Assembly: GCA_934045075.1 (NCBI GenBank)
Contig: OW203721.1
Location: forward strand, 14,168,678 to 14,232,677
Source of the DNA: Yponomeuta sedellus
Lineage: Eukaryota; Arthropoda; Insecta; Lepidoptera; Yponomeutidae
Direction: 5' to 3'
Length of the DNA: 64,000 nucleotides
Positions 46,923 through 58,515 of the stretch are shown one piece after another. Positions within the stretch are counted from its first letter, which is position 1. Each line of letters begins with the position of its first letter. Position numbers and translations under genes: made by a program. The notes beneath the pieces were generated by a model. That model saw nothing but the letters and a program-made list of their open reading frames with translations. It was not told the origin of the DNA and ran no database searches.

Positions 46923-48566
46923 CCTGGGCAACAAGCCTGAAGAAGAATATGAAGTACTCCTAAGTCTCTCATTTGACGTCAAGAGAGTGTCAAAACGTGC
47001 ATGCTAAGCATACATGCTGCTGCATGCATGCTGACAACCAGCCTGTCTGAAGGGAGCCCGTCCGTCCTTATGTGGTTGTGGTTTCCAATGAGAACTATAG
47101 TCAAAGTTCTCATTGGAAACCGCAACCACATAATTGACACTTTTAATAAAACATGAATAAAGCAGCATTAACATTGTACGGGTTCTCGGTTTATTTCTTG
47201 CTTTGTGGTAGTTTGTGAGGATTATGAAAAAGAAAATTTCAAGGCATAGGAAACGATGGCGTTCGGTGACCTTGATTTGATTTGAAATGACGGAAATCAC
47301 AGAATTCGTCACAGCTATAAAATATTCCAAGGAGGTCAATAAAATCGAAACACCTGGTTCTGAGCCTCTTTTTCCTCGAATGCGCGTTGAAATCGACTGT
47401 TCTATATTTTACGATTACCTACCTACAGCGAAAAGAATTTTATTATGGAACCACCAGTATAATTTTTTTATCGATTATGGTAGGTGTGCATTATTATGGC
47501 GCAGTTATTTTACGGTATATTGTTTTATTGATCAGCGTGCAAAATCCATAAACGTTTAATGAACGAAAGTATTTACTAAATGCATATTTTTCTTTGACAC
47601 TATACGCTGTTGGTCAGTGCAATCAGTTTGCATATAACTCATTTTCAGATCTGACACCTAATTGTATTGGGTTGATCTACAATTGAGCTATGTTTCCAAC
47701 AAATAATTACTTTTTATTGGAACATTGACTACATCGATCGTAGTAATACACAATTCTCAAATCAGAATTGCAGTCAGTCAGACAGTCGATTGGCAGTCAA
47801 GCGTGAAAACCGCTAAACCAACAGGGCAGTCAAAATGGTTATAACACTGTTCAGTAGAATGAACAATTTAATTTAATCATTCAACTTTATAATGTTTTTA
47901 CCTGACTTCCCATCCAAATGAGGAGGGCGTTAGACAAAATAATATAATATTCCAGCTTGCATTAATTACCCACAAAGCTGGATTTTTTGTATAGGTCCTA
48001 GATAAGTCATTATAATTGTTATATCAAAAGTCTCTATTGATCCCGCTTGTGCCTATTTTTATCCGAGATCACGGGTAAACATTATTCGTTAATTGAGTCT
48101 ATGTATGAAAAGGTGATTCTACTGGAAAATGGATGCAAGAAAGGTTGAAGGTAATAAAAATTCAACAAAAAGGTATCTTTCCTTTTCCCTTTCTCGTTCT
48201 CGAGTCATCAAATAATGAATTAAATATGTGGTTTATTAAAACTTTTAAGTTTAGTTGAGAAATTTATTTCGAAATTTAAAAAAAAATGATCAATTAGTAC
48301 CTACAGTTTCTCCGCCTATCAGAACAATGACGTATGCACGGTTCTGGCTGACTACTAACGGTTTTCATAGATTCGAGTTTGTGTCGAGATATTTTGCCTT
48401 TGTACGAATATGCTCATTGCGCAATAAAGAATTTTTAAATCTTCCTATGTCATGGCCTTGATTATTACAATTATTTTCGAATGTCATTTTCAAGTCCGTA
48501 TTCATTTTGATTCTAACCAATCCAAAATTCATGGTAACTATACTATAGCTTAATACTACGTGTAGC
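46923..48566. other. Spacer of inverted repeat 2 and upstream region of the protease
   Basis: Single-copy in the window. Contains a 26-bp hairpin (47071-47096 / 47105-47130, one mismatch). No supported gene; ORFs on both strands lack motifs. Confidence 0.6.
47071..47130. repeat. 26-bp hairpin in the spacer
   Basis: Arms begin tgtggttgtggtttcc and end ggaaaccgcaaccaca; one mismatch, 8-nt loop. Confidence 0.9.
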
Positions 48567-48573
48567 TATAAAA
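48567..48573 (+). promoter_or_regulatory. Possible TATA box of the protease gene
   Basis: TATAAAA about 160 bp before the ATG at 48726. It lies outside the duplicated arm, so the inverted copy has no equivalent. Confidence 0.4.
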
Positions 48574-48725
48574 TCGTAAAGAGTATGACAATCGAGACTG
48601 TAAACTTGATTGGATTGTTAATAAAAATTGTTATTAACTCAGCCGGTCGAGACCAACTGCTCTTCATATCAGCCAATCAATTAATCAACCCGACCCTGAT
48701 CAGTCCGCCACGAGGAGAAATCAAC

Positions 48726-51680
48726 ATGAACGTTTGTGTAATCGTTCTTCTAACAATAAAGGCCATACATGCCAAAATGGAGGGATACATTGTGGGTGGG
48801 AGTGAGGCCCGTATTGAAGACTGGCCTTTTGTAGTATTTATGGTATACTATAGAGGTGATATAGGCGGGCCAGGTTGCGGTGGCAGTATACTAAGCTCGC
48901 AAACCGTGCTCACTGCTGCACACTGTTTGGACGACGTGACCAATAAAAAAAAGAACTGGCAAAAGTACAGAGTCTCCATATTCATGGGCCATACAAATGT
49001 GTTTCTATCTACGCATCACAGGTACGAGCTAGGGACTTCCAAATGAGTTGAGGGTATCTGTGATGTAAGTCCAATAAAGTGAGCTTACATCTATTAACGC
49101 GTAGCCTCATAATTCACGTACATCATCCATTTATAGATCAGCAAGTTACTAGTAAAACAAGATGGCATAACCTCCTGAGTACTAACCTTGAAAATAACAA
49201 TCGAAACCCCTTTACTTATTTTCAAGGTCAAGATATTATAATAAAAAGTTGCGGTGTTATTTACAAAAACACTCATACATTTCTACTAAAAACTCCTCGG
49301 AGGTAAAGTTTAAGTAACTTACACGGCCTTGGAGGTGTATTTTAAAGAATCGTGTTTCTATAATTAAGTCAATTCAATTCACTCTTCTAGGTTGGCAAAA
49401 GACTATCTTACCCACAGTGGCTATAATAGTTCAGAAACGGCCAATGACATTGGTATCATATTCATCGAGAGGCCGATCAAGTTTTCGGCCGCCATAAAGA
49501 AAACAGTACTGAAATCGCAACCATTGAATGAATACAAATATGTCGAAAGACATTTAAAGGTAGCCGGTTGGGGTGCATGGTCGGTAAGTCTCAACAAAGT
49601 CAGTTATTTGTTAAAATCCCTCAGTTATTGATTTTTATGAAGAAGATTAAGTTGCGTAATGATCCATTGATATAATTATTATGACGGAACAGGAACAACC
49701 TCTGCCGCCAAACCTCTTGGTTTGAAGAAGTTTGATACTGAAATTTTTCCTAAAGATTGTTTTCCTTTTCTTCCTTTCCTTTTCTTGGGACTGGCACAAG
49801 ATTTACTCTATTTGTGAATATAGCTTTCAGTGCTGTAGATTTCCACCACCGATTTGTTTACTTACAGTATAGTGAAAACGTGAATAAGATATGTATTTTT
49901 TTCATTAAAATAGTGCTGTGAACTTAACTTATACCTCGTGAAAGTACTTCTTATTTCGCTTACAATAAAATATAAAGCACTTAGGGCGCTTAAGACTAAG
50001 AAGGCAGAAGAGTAATTAGGGTTCATCACGATAATTTGGTTTATTTCACAACAAACGGTGGATGAGGAAACTCCTGAAAACAGAAAAAAGCAGAGCTCGT
50101 ACTCAATCTAACGAAAGTGACGCCATTGTAAGCAGTTACGTACGCCAAGCGCTCGTGGCCTAGGCGAACCGAGTGATTGGAATCAATCACTTGGTTAAGC
50201 AACAACAGGCGTGGTCAGGTACGGGATGGGTGAGCGTCCCGTGACTACCGCTAGTGGCATTTTTCCGAGCGCTTCCGTGCTTCGCAAGGCACGTTAAGCC
50301 GTTGGTGCCGGCTGTCATATAATGGCAGTCGTTAAGCCATGTCAGAGGCCTTATGGGCGGCTTGATAACTTCTGACAGTAAGGCCCGTCACTGTCTTACA
50401 ATCTTCCACCAACCCGGACTTGGCCCCCGTGGTGGAGTATGGCCTAACCTTCCTGCGAGGCAGGAAGAGACCCGTGCCCCAGCAGTGGGGACATACAAGG
50501 GTTGATGATGAACGTACGCCAATATTGTAGGTGAAATGTGGGGGTAATTCGACTGAAGAATTCTATCTTTCATCTACTTAGAACCCGATAAACAGGACCT
50601 ACCCTCACAGCCCATACCTGCAATCCATCTCTCAGAGGTATTTGCCGAACCGCAAGTGTCAGAGGTTTATAAAACTTGACCATGGAAACATGTGCGCGGG
50701 AAGTTTTGGAGCGAAAAAATACGTTTTCAGGTGAGTTATCAACTTGTAGAAGCATATCAAGCCACCTTCTTCAGGTGAGAACAGGTGAGGCTGTAGTACC
50801 AGTTTGTGGTAGCTGATCAAGCCTCTTGTATTACAATTAAATAAGACTCTTCTTAGTGAAACATATTTGAAATGCTAATCAAATTAGATGCAAACTTATC
50901 AGAGCAGAGTACCTATCATTTAATGTTTTCTTTGTCAATGAACAGAGCTTCCTTTGGAGCTCTGAGGTAAGTGGAATCGATGGAGAACATCGTGGAGAAA
51001 CCTGATCAACAGAGGTTGTTGATCAGGTTTCTCCACGATGTTTTCCTTCGATTTAGCGTGTGGAATTGCTACTACAAAGCCCTTGGTACAAGAGTCAGGG
51101 TTCGAATCCAAGACTTGCATGTGGCAAGTGTTGTCTTCATGTGTTCAAGTAATTTGTGGTCAATGACTTTGTTTTATACAGGTAAACACATACATTTGTG
51201 AATACCACTTACTATATGTGAAGGAAAAAATCGTGAAGACTTCTGATTAGTGCTCTTGGTATAAAATTAACGTACCTCAACGCTTGCTACCTAAAATGGC
51301 ACAAATGAGGCTACGTTTACTGCTATATTGTACAATGTACCCTCCATTTTGTGGTATTAGTCGATGGTTTTCCTAAAATCCAATAAATGAATAAAAAATA
51401 AAGTATGAACATCTTTCAGGCTTTCAGGTTTTTTCACGGTAGGTATTTAATTAAAAATTCTTTCAGTGGAGATTCCGGAGGGCCCCTGGTTACTGCCAAT
51501 GGGTTTCAAATCGGACTCGTGTCCTTCAAGCCCATAGAGCAGAACGGAGTGACGGTATACACTCACATACCCGACTTCTTCAAGTGGATCGAAAAGGCTC
51601 AAAAAAAATTGCTCAGAAAACATTGCCGTTTCCATTTGATGAAGAACAAGCGAATTGTTGTAGCCGCCCCATCTTTATGA
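48726..51680 (+). CDS. Secreted chymotrypsin-fold serine protease, four exons
   Basis: Exons: 48726-49021, 49391-49583, about 50611-50730, 51467-51680. Signal peptide MNVCVIVLLTIKAIHA, then a very short propeptide (KMEGY) before IVGG. Triad: His in TAAHC, Asp in NDIGIIF, Ser in GDSGGPL. Cysteines 42/58 (GCGGS, AHC) and 168/182 (NRKCQ, NMCAG) are present; Cys191 and Cys220 are both absent (YVFSGDSGGP, GLVSFKPIEQ). Exons 1/2 join cleanly. Exon 2 ends in phase 0 at GTAAGT, but the best protein match of exon 3 (SPYLQSISQRYLPNRKCQ) needs phase 2. The in-phase acceptor is at 50635, which would drop about eight residues. A poly(A) signal is at 51741. Substrate class is uncertain: position 189 appears to be Tyr, not the Asp of trypsin. 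Likely digestive or haemolymph enzyme (inference). Confidence 0.9.
48768..51026 (+). repeat. Giant inverted repeat 2, right arm (B)
   Basis: Holds most of exon 1, exons 2-3 and their introns of the intact protease; inferred original copy because the gene continues on both sides. Confidence 0.95.
50138..50522 (+). repeat. 5S-derived SINE, complete, with 11-bp target duplication
   Basis: Element 50149-50511, flanked by acgtacgccaa at 50138-50148 and 50512-50522. The head (gcgctcgtggcctaggcg ... cttggttaagcaacaacagg ... atgggtgagcgtcccgtgac) resembles 5S rRNA with its internal promoter. The body has 'cttggcccccgtggtgg', the tail 'gggttgatgatg'. 5S-derived SINEs of this kind (HaSE3) are known from Helicoverpa moths. 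It sits in intron 2 of the protease. Confidence 0.92.
50977..51045. repeat. ~30-bp hairpin at the outer end of arm B
   Basis: 'gagaacatcgtggagaaacc' plus 'tgatcaaca' pairs with 'tgttgatcaggtttctccac' plus 'gatgtt'; about 29 of 30 bases pair. The arm boundary (51026) falls within it. Confidence 0.9.
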
Positions 51681-51740
51681 AACAGCATACGGTCTCAGGT
51701 AACAACGGAGATGACATTATGTCAAATTCACTTAGACCTT

Positions 51741-51746
51741 AATAAA
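51741..51746 (+). terminator. Poly(A) signal of the protease gene
   Basis: AATAAA 60 nt after the TGA stop. Confidence 0.65.
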
Positions 51747-51749
51747 TGA

Positions 51750-53050
51750 TGTTGCTATCGTTCAACGAGAGTCTGCTCGCAAAAATAAGCATAATAACAG
51801 GCATAATCACCAGTTTACGTAAACGTGTTCCTTAGAAAAGGAGGATAAAAAACAGCCAATTAAAAATATCGAGTCTTTGTAGGCGTGTAGGCGTTCAACC
51901 GCTTGAACATAATAAAATATTTTTAGATAGTGTGATTCCAGTATCTAAGTCATACTTAGATATTGAAAAACTTGATAAATCGTCCAAATTGTGGCAACTT
52001 CGTATTTTCTTTACACCGAGTTACCCTTAGACTTATGCATTTTTTCTTTCCAATAATAGTCTTGAATGTGTCGCCGCCAACTCATTAAATCAACCGTCCA
52101 ATTTAACGCCTAGGAAATTTATTAAGCGGCGGCCTTCGATTACATGACTTGCTTTTTACTTATAGAGAATAGAAGTTGATTAAAAGGCATTTTTGAAAGA
52201 TAAAAAAAACATTGACATATTTGTCAATGTTACGTAAATTTAACATGTTTTTCTTCCAGCGTACATCGAATGGTCAATAAGCTTAAATGGCTTGAAAACA
52301 GGATGGCCGCACTCATGATTCGGTTACTGATAGGATGAAATGTTTTGAAAATAGACTCAGTGCACCCTATTTCCACGTAGTGGTTCTGTTACCTCCCTAG
52401 AGGTGCCGAGGGAGGGCAGACCCCGTCCCCTGTAACAAAGAGCTTGCGTGCCTTAACTTTGTTACGCAATGACAAAGGGCCTGCATATCCCACAGCGCTG
52501 GAACAGTTGCTGTCGTAAATTACAGTCAAGGTCACGGAAAACTGAAGTAGCGGGTACTGACTACGTGGAATTGTTTGAGTTGAATGACCCTCAGCCGTTT
52601 AATTAGACGCCGCCGCCTAATGAATGTCCTAGGCAGTTAATTGCACGGCTAATTTTACAAGTTGGCGGCGGCGACATATCTACATTAATTTTATTAAAAT
52701 AATCGGTAAAAGAATTCAATGTGAAGAAGTTGCGTGCAGGTAGCTTTATATTGACCCTGGACTTTTTTAAAACACCATGTGTTAAAATACGCGTTTGACA
52801 TTGAAAGCCAATTCTCGCAACCACTTCGATTAATATACCTACCTAAAGAAGTGTAACAAAGATAGTCAAATTGAACGTAAATTTGAATGTCGCTTGAAAC
52901 AAAACTGAATAAAGTGTACGCATGTAAAAGCTCATCTGCTCACGACTGTAAGCACAGCTGTAAGCCTTCTTCAGTGAGCCTTAAAAAATTGTACTTCCTT
53001 TGATCGATAGACAGCGCTGACGCAAACCCTATCTGAGTGAAGGCAGGCCA
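51750..53050. other. Protease downstream flank, nothing recognised
   Basis: No gene or named repeat; ORFs short. Confidence 0.45.
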
Positions 53051-53055
53051 GCCGA

Positions 53056-53170
53056 CCAGGGAGCCAATTCTCACTTCATTAGCAAATAAGTCGTAAACGA
53101 CTCTTAAGGCTTATGACTTGAATTCTACATAAAAATACGAGCGACAGCCAAAATCTGTACCTATTCTGAA
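53056..53170 (-). repeat. Diverged copy of the sequence spanning the 35350 breakpoint
   Basis: Reverse complement of 35290-35400 with scattered changes ('attctcacttcattagcaaa', 'gacttgaattctacataaaa'). It shows that arm A is continuous with its left flank. Confidence 0.8.
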
Positions 53171-53514
53171 CGCTTTATTAGATTTAATTCGAAGGAGAAA
53201 ATAAATCTCTTATGAGTATGACTCTGTCGAGTTATCTTATCTTATTTTTATGCGAAAAATGTCTAAGTCTTCGAATATTTTTCGTCTACACTTTCAATTC
53301 GCATGAGCGAGAATCGGCTCCCTGAAACTAATGAAATCTGTCTGCATAGCGGACAGTATGCAACGGTTTTCTTGGTTAAAATTTGCATTCTACTGTGTGG
53401 TTCTGTCGTGCTTCTGTCAGGCGTTTCCAAATGGGCTTGCGTACAGCGCCATCTAATTAATTTTGGTGAACCTAACTGATAGCTAACAAAACAGCTGACT
53501 GGTACAGGGCTCAT

Positions 53515-53712
53515 TACAGTCTGCTAGCTTTTAGAATATACCTCGGATACTGTCGGAAATAATCGGATATATTCGTGTAATAGAAACATCGGAACTAATA
53601 CGACACTTAATTTCGAAACAGTACAGGAAGTAGTATTACACTCGTGTGCTTTCGGCGAAAACAGCAGCCTACTCTAGAGCCCGAGGTATATTCTAAAAGT
53701 TAACAGACTGTA
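53515..53712. mobile_element. MITE with ~30-bp terminal inverted repeats
   Basis: Ends 'acagtctgctagcttttaga' and 'tctaaaagttaacagactgt'; related in its terminal motif to 21108-21236. Confidence 0.85.
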
Positions 53713-54670
53713 CCTCAAAAGGAATATGACATACTTTCATCACATGAATCCTGTCTTAGTTTTTAACGCTCGCAGGGTTGCATAAATAGCTCACTATTAA
53801 AAAAGTGCAAGAAATATTTATTCTTAAAAAAATACCTGAGAGATTTTCTTCTTCTACACTGCGTTAGTTGAGTAGTCAGCCAGTTCTACAGTTCAAGAAT
53901 CAAGCTGAGTAGAGCAAGTTTTCAAGGAGGAGCTAATGTGCCAGTTTTCCCTTATTAGTGACGGGTTATACCCTAAGATAACTGTTAACAGCACAAGCAA
54001 GACAGTTACTCGCAATCATGCCGCGTTTACATGATGCACACCGCAATTGAAGTGGACAGGAGGATCATTGTAAACATCTTCGAGTCGCCATCTTCGTATT
54101 TTCACGCAGATCGTTTAATAGACTGTAGAGTTACTTCGAGAAAAGCGCAATGTTTATAACTTTTGTTTGAAAATGTTTCAAAACCTATTTAGAGGCTAAA
54201 ATGTTTCGTTCAAGATTTTAATATTTTTCTTGTGTCCTACTTATACTCTTTAAAATAAAACAGTCTCTTCAGTCATGGTTTTAATTCTTTTCATTTAACT
54301 GTTTCAGGTGTCTATTTTTATCTTTAACTGTGGTAGAACCATCACATAACTTCTTAAGGTGATTTGAGACAGGATAATCTGACAAACGATAGCTAAAATA
54401 ATTGGCTACCTCTCCGATACTTGTAAGTATCGGAGAGGTATATAAAGGTAGTGTCGAGGAGCAACTGTGTAGATTGACGGGACTCGTTTGTAAATAAGAT
54501 GCAGTTAACGCGTAAAACCGGATTAGACACGCACGAGTCACTGTCTCATGTAACAACTCAAACCTGAATCCCGTGGGACTGGAAAAAAGTTGCACCCTGC
54601 GATCTCTTAACAGTTACCTAACAATTCTGAAAAAAACAGTCATTTTAGCACGTATCGTTTGACGCATTCG
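53713..54670. other. Gene-free stretch with a hairpin
   Basis: A 15-bp perfect hairpin with a 4-nt loop at 54407-54440 (tacctctccgatact). ORF 54281-54595 (-) has no motif. Confidence 0.5.
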
Positions 54671-54885
54671 ATATCAACCCTTGTATGTCCTTGGGGCACA
54701 GGTCTCTTTTTGCATCGCAGGAAGATTAAAAAGCGATACTCCACCACGGGGGTAAAGTCGGGGTTGGTGGAGGATTGTAAGACTGTGGCGGGCCTTACTG
54801 TCAGAAGTTATCAAGCCGCCCATAAGGCCTCTGACATGGCTTAACGACTGCCATTATATGACAGCCGGCACCAACGGCTTAGCGC
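54671..54885 (-). repeat. 5S-derived SINE, truncated
   Basis: Minus strand: body and tail only, from 'aagccgttggtgccggctg' to 'catacaagggttgatat'. Confidence 0.85.
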
Positions 54886-55136
54886 ATTTTAAAATCCCAA
54901 AATGTATGATGTAGGTATATTAATTTATTTATTTATTAATACTGTTATTGCACTTAAATGAATGTACCTACGGCCGACTTAATGCTATTTTCGTAAACCT
55001 ACACCACAAATTATTGGTGTATGGAATGCCTTAGCAAAATGTACGTGCCTTTTAACTTAGTCATTGATTAAGAATACATAAACTTTCGTTGCCAAGATTT
55101 AGGCTGGCAAAGGTTAATACATGGGGCGTTATATAC

Positions 55137-57790
55137 GTAAACGTTTCTATAATAAAATCCTTAAAGATATATTAAGCTTGCTAGAAATGCGGTTCAAAAA
55201 ATATCTAAAAAACACTTTGGGCCAAAAGGGCTTCTTCTTCTTCAGGTTATATTATGTAGCCAAAAGGGCTACTATAACGTGAAGGATTATTTAAGTGACA
55301 ATGATGTTTGAAATTAAAGCCAGTACCATGCGTGTAAACGCTGTATTACATAATTATATTCAGGATTATAATTATAATTCTGGACTAGAAAAAAGTTTTT
55401 TTTGTCCATTTTGTTCCAAAATTATCTAGAGTTTGAAATAGACACCTTGTTTGACTTGTAACCTTCATTAAGCCGGAGTTTCTGTGCTACTTTGAATACA
55501 TTCTTTTTTGTTTGTTACAATATTTTTCGGAGAGCCAGTATCTATTAATTGTTCGCGCATTATTTAAGCAAGTGTTCTCAACTCAAATCTACATTTAGGA
55601 TTTTTTTTGGTAGTTACAGTCTAACTAGGTGCAATATTTAGACATTAATTAAATAATGGAGGCTTTCAAACTAATCTTATTTTAGGGTGTATTATCCTGA
55701 AACGCCTTGAACATTTATTGCTGGCTCATAACTGAAGATAAAAAAGCAAAAAAAAGTCTTGTAAACTGCAACTGATTATTTATATTTATACCAAAACGAG
55801 AACAAATCGCAATTCGTTGTACACATATTATTGGATTACACGCTGTTTTCCATTCCATTAATCGCCTCAGAGCCTTTACTTTGTTCGAATTCTTTCCTAG
55901 TGATGTCGTATGCATGGTAGTTAATTCAAACAAAGGTTTCCAATTACGTATTTTCTAATTAGTTAGTGCATATAATAGCTAGTGATTAGAACTGTAATTT
56001 CAAATGCTGTTTAACGACTTTCAACATTTTTACAACAGCCGGGTTGTACGAACAGTCAATCTGATCTGATCATGGGCAAGTCGGAATCTTCTACAGAGCG
56101 CTCGCTTCTTTTGCTATTGGGACATTTTTTCCGGCGTGGAAAACATTGTTGTTATTCAATTTCGGCATGTGGTGTGATGTGAGACAATGATACATTTACG
56201 TTTTATACAATCTCAAAATTAAATCCAAGTGAAATAAAATGAAACGCGCCTTGTAGCAACTTACAGCCTTATATCCAAGAACATAAATCTTAAGATAAAC
56301 CCTCATTATGGACACTGTTGTTGGCCTTGTTGCTTCGACGATGCAGAAAACAAATGCATATACAATTCAAAATCAAATAAAAAAATTAAGACGAATCTGG
56401 CAAGATTCATTATCAAGTAGTCGACTGAGAGTTTGCGACTATGTATTATGGAATACATAGAAATTTTTTGTCCATTTTTTCTCCAAAATTATCTAGATTT
56501 CGATATGGACACCTATGTTTGAATTGTAACATTCATGAAGCCGCAGTTTCTGTGCTACTTTGCATAAAACTTTTTCATTTAATTTCAGAGTAGTCGCCAA
56601 CTGTCAGTCGATAACGACTTTTAATTTTATTTATAAATAACTTTGTATCAACGTCGATGGAACCTGTAACCGATGTTACATCTGCTCACTCACTTATGTT
56701 TGATATGACTCAAGTGGGGTGCGGCGATTGCGCAAAATGGCGCAGACGATAATAATCGCGACGACAACGCCGCGATTGCGCAGCGGCGTTGCGGCGTGCT
56801 CGCCACTGAATCGTATCACTTTCAAATCGCTCGCAAATAGTAATAGGGATTTAACTTTCTTAATCGGTACTAACTCTTACCTCGTATAATATGAAAGCAT
56901 TATTTGAAATATCAAATAATGCTACCTAGTTTAGCATTATTTGATATTTCCTTAGAAGGTTAACAACTTGACATCCATTCTGAATCGGATATTTTGTCAT
57001 CTATTTTAGTACACATGGTGAATTTAAGTTAGTTATTTATTATTGGTAGCAGTTACTTTGTTAACATTTTATTTAAATTTCAATCCTTTGGAACCCGGTA
57101 TTTTTTTGCTTATTTTAACCGTCAATTCTATCAACTTTACATTTATTTAAATTAGTAAATTTTGACACTTTTCAGAAGTTGCAACATATTTCTGAATGAA
57201 TCGTTAACTTAGTCCGCCACCAGTGTGAACGACCGACGAAAATAATTTGGTCAGCAACTGAAGTCACGCAACAGACCTTGAATTATGACCGCTATTTAAG
57301 ACCCTACGTGATGACAGAGACCTCAAGGAAAAGTCTAAAAATTCTATGCGCCTAGTTGTTACTACATGGGTCAACTGTGTTTCTCACAACCACCGACCTA
57401 GTTAGGCAAAAACGACTGCCAAAAATCTTGCTGAGAAATCATAATAGAAATGAAATGAAAAGGTTTTATTCAAAGTAGCGCAGAAGCTGCGGCTTAACGA
57501 ACGTTACAATTCAAATTAGGTGTCCATTTCAAAATCTAGATAATTTTGGAGAAAAAATGGACAAGAAAACTCCAAACTTAGTCTTTTCAAAGTCCTTAAT
57601 TAACAGAGTTTACATAATTATTTTAAAAGATAGAACTAAGGTTGTACTGATATTAATTCCAGACATCATTATCATCTAAATAGTCATTTATAGCAGCCCT
57701 TTTGACATAACTTTTTTGAACTACGTTTCATAGATTTTATTATAGAAGCGTATAGAAAAGTAAAACTTGGCTATTATAACGTGTAGAAAC
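55137..57790. mobile_element. ~2.65-kb element or duplication with long (~370 bp) imperfect inverted ends
   Basis: 55150-55505 aligns with the reverse complement of about 57430-57770 in the same order ('ttctataataaaatc', 'aaaagggct.ctataa', 'aatgatgt.tg.aatta', 'ccaaaattatctaga'). A third copy of the inner ~110 bp is at 56461-56575 in plus orientation. No long ORF, so non-autonomous. Ends approximate. Confidence 0.65.
56906..56950. repeat. 18-bp perfect hairpin
   Basis: gaaatatcaaataatgct pairs with its complement at 56933-56950; 9-nt loop. It lies inside the 55137 element. Confidence 0.95.
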
Positions 57791-57979
57791 CAACCAGAAG
57801 GCAGAAAATGGAAGCAAATGTAGTCTTGCCACAACAGCTGCAGCTGTTATGGTAAACAAACAGAAGAGTTTCGAAACACAAAAACTTCAAGTTTACGACT
57901 CTCCTCACCTAAGATATTGCGGTAAACACATTGTAACACTGAACGATGCGTGAATAGCCGATGCGTATGTAGTAATATG

Positions 57980-58515
57980 AAAAAAACCGGCCAAGTGCTA
58001 GTCGTACTCGCGCACCGAGGGTTCCGTACGGTACTTACATAAATGTCATAAATAGTTTAGCCATCGAGTTCCGCATTTTTTTCCGAGTTTTTCTCGAACT
58101 ACAAAGACATTTTTTTATGTTTCAATTACAAATGTGTAGCTAGATAGAGATAGATAGAGAACACTTTATTGTGTATAGTTTTTAGATTTTATTTTCCCCC
58201 GTTTGAAGTATAAGTCGAGTGCAAAATTTCATAGTTCTCGATGAACGGGATGTACTGTATGAATTTGATTGCGTTGGGGGTCAAAATATACGTTTTTTGC
58301 GGCATAAACGTTTTTTTAACTTTTTTTGGGTCAACTCAGAAGTTTGGTTTTTTCACAACTTCAAGGGACTGGTAGACCTGAAGATTCGGTTTTAACTTCA
58401 ACTCAATACCGCTACGCGTCTCCGAGTTAAAGGGTCTTGACAGACAGACGGACGGAGGGACAACAAAGGGATCCTACAAGGGTTCCGTTTATCCTTTTGA
58501 GCCGTAAAAATGCAG
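57980..58515 (+). repeat. Common moth dispersed repeat ('ccggccaagtgc...agggttccgt')
   Basis: Starts aaaaaaccggccaagtgcta, has 'gggttccgtacggtac', 'cagacagacggacgg' and ends 'aagggttccgtttatccttt'. Known widely in Lepidoptera; exact family name uncertain. Fragment also at 60890-60960. Confidence 0.75.

Noticed and set aside
47004..47339. 111-residue minus-strand ORF in the spacer of inverted repeat 2
   Set aside because: It overlaps the 26-bp hairpin, has no motif, and no splice or poly(A) support.
50149..50260. Functional 5S rRNA gene
   Set aside because: Only partial similarity to 5S, fused to a constant non-5S body and tail in all copies, with a target duplication: a SINE.
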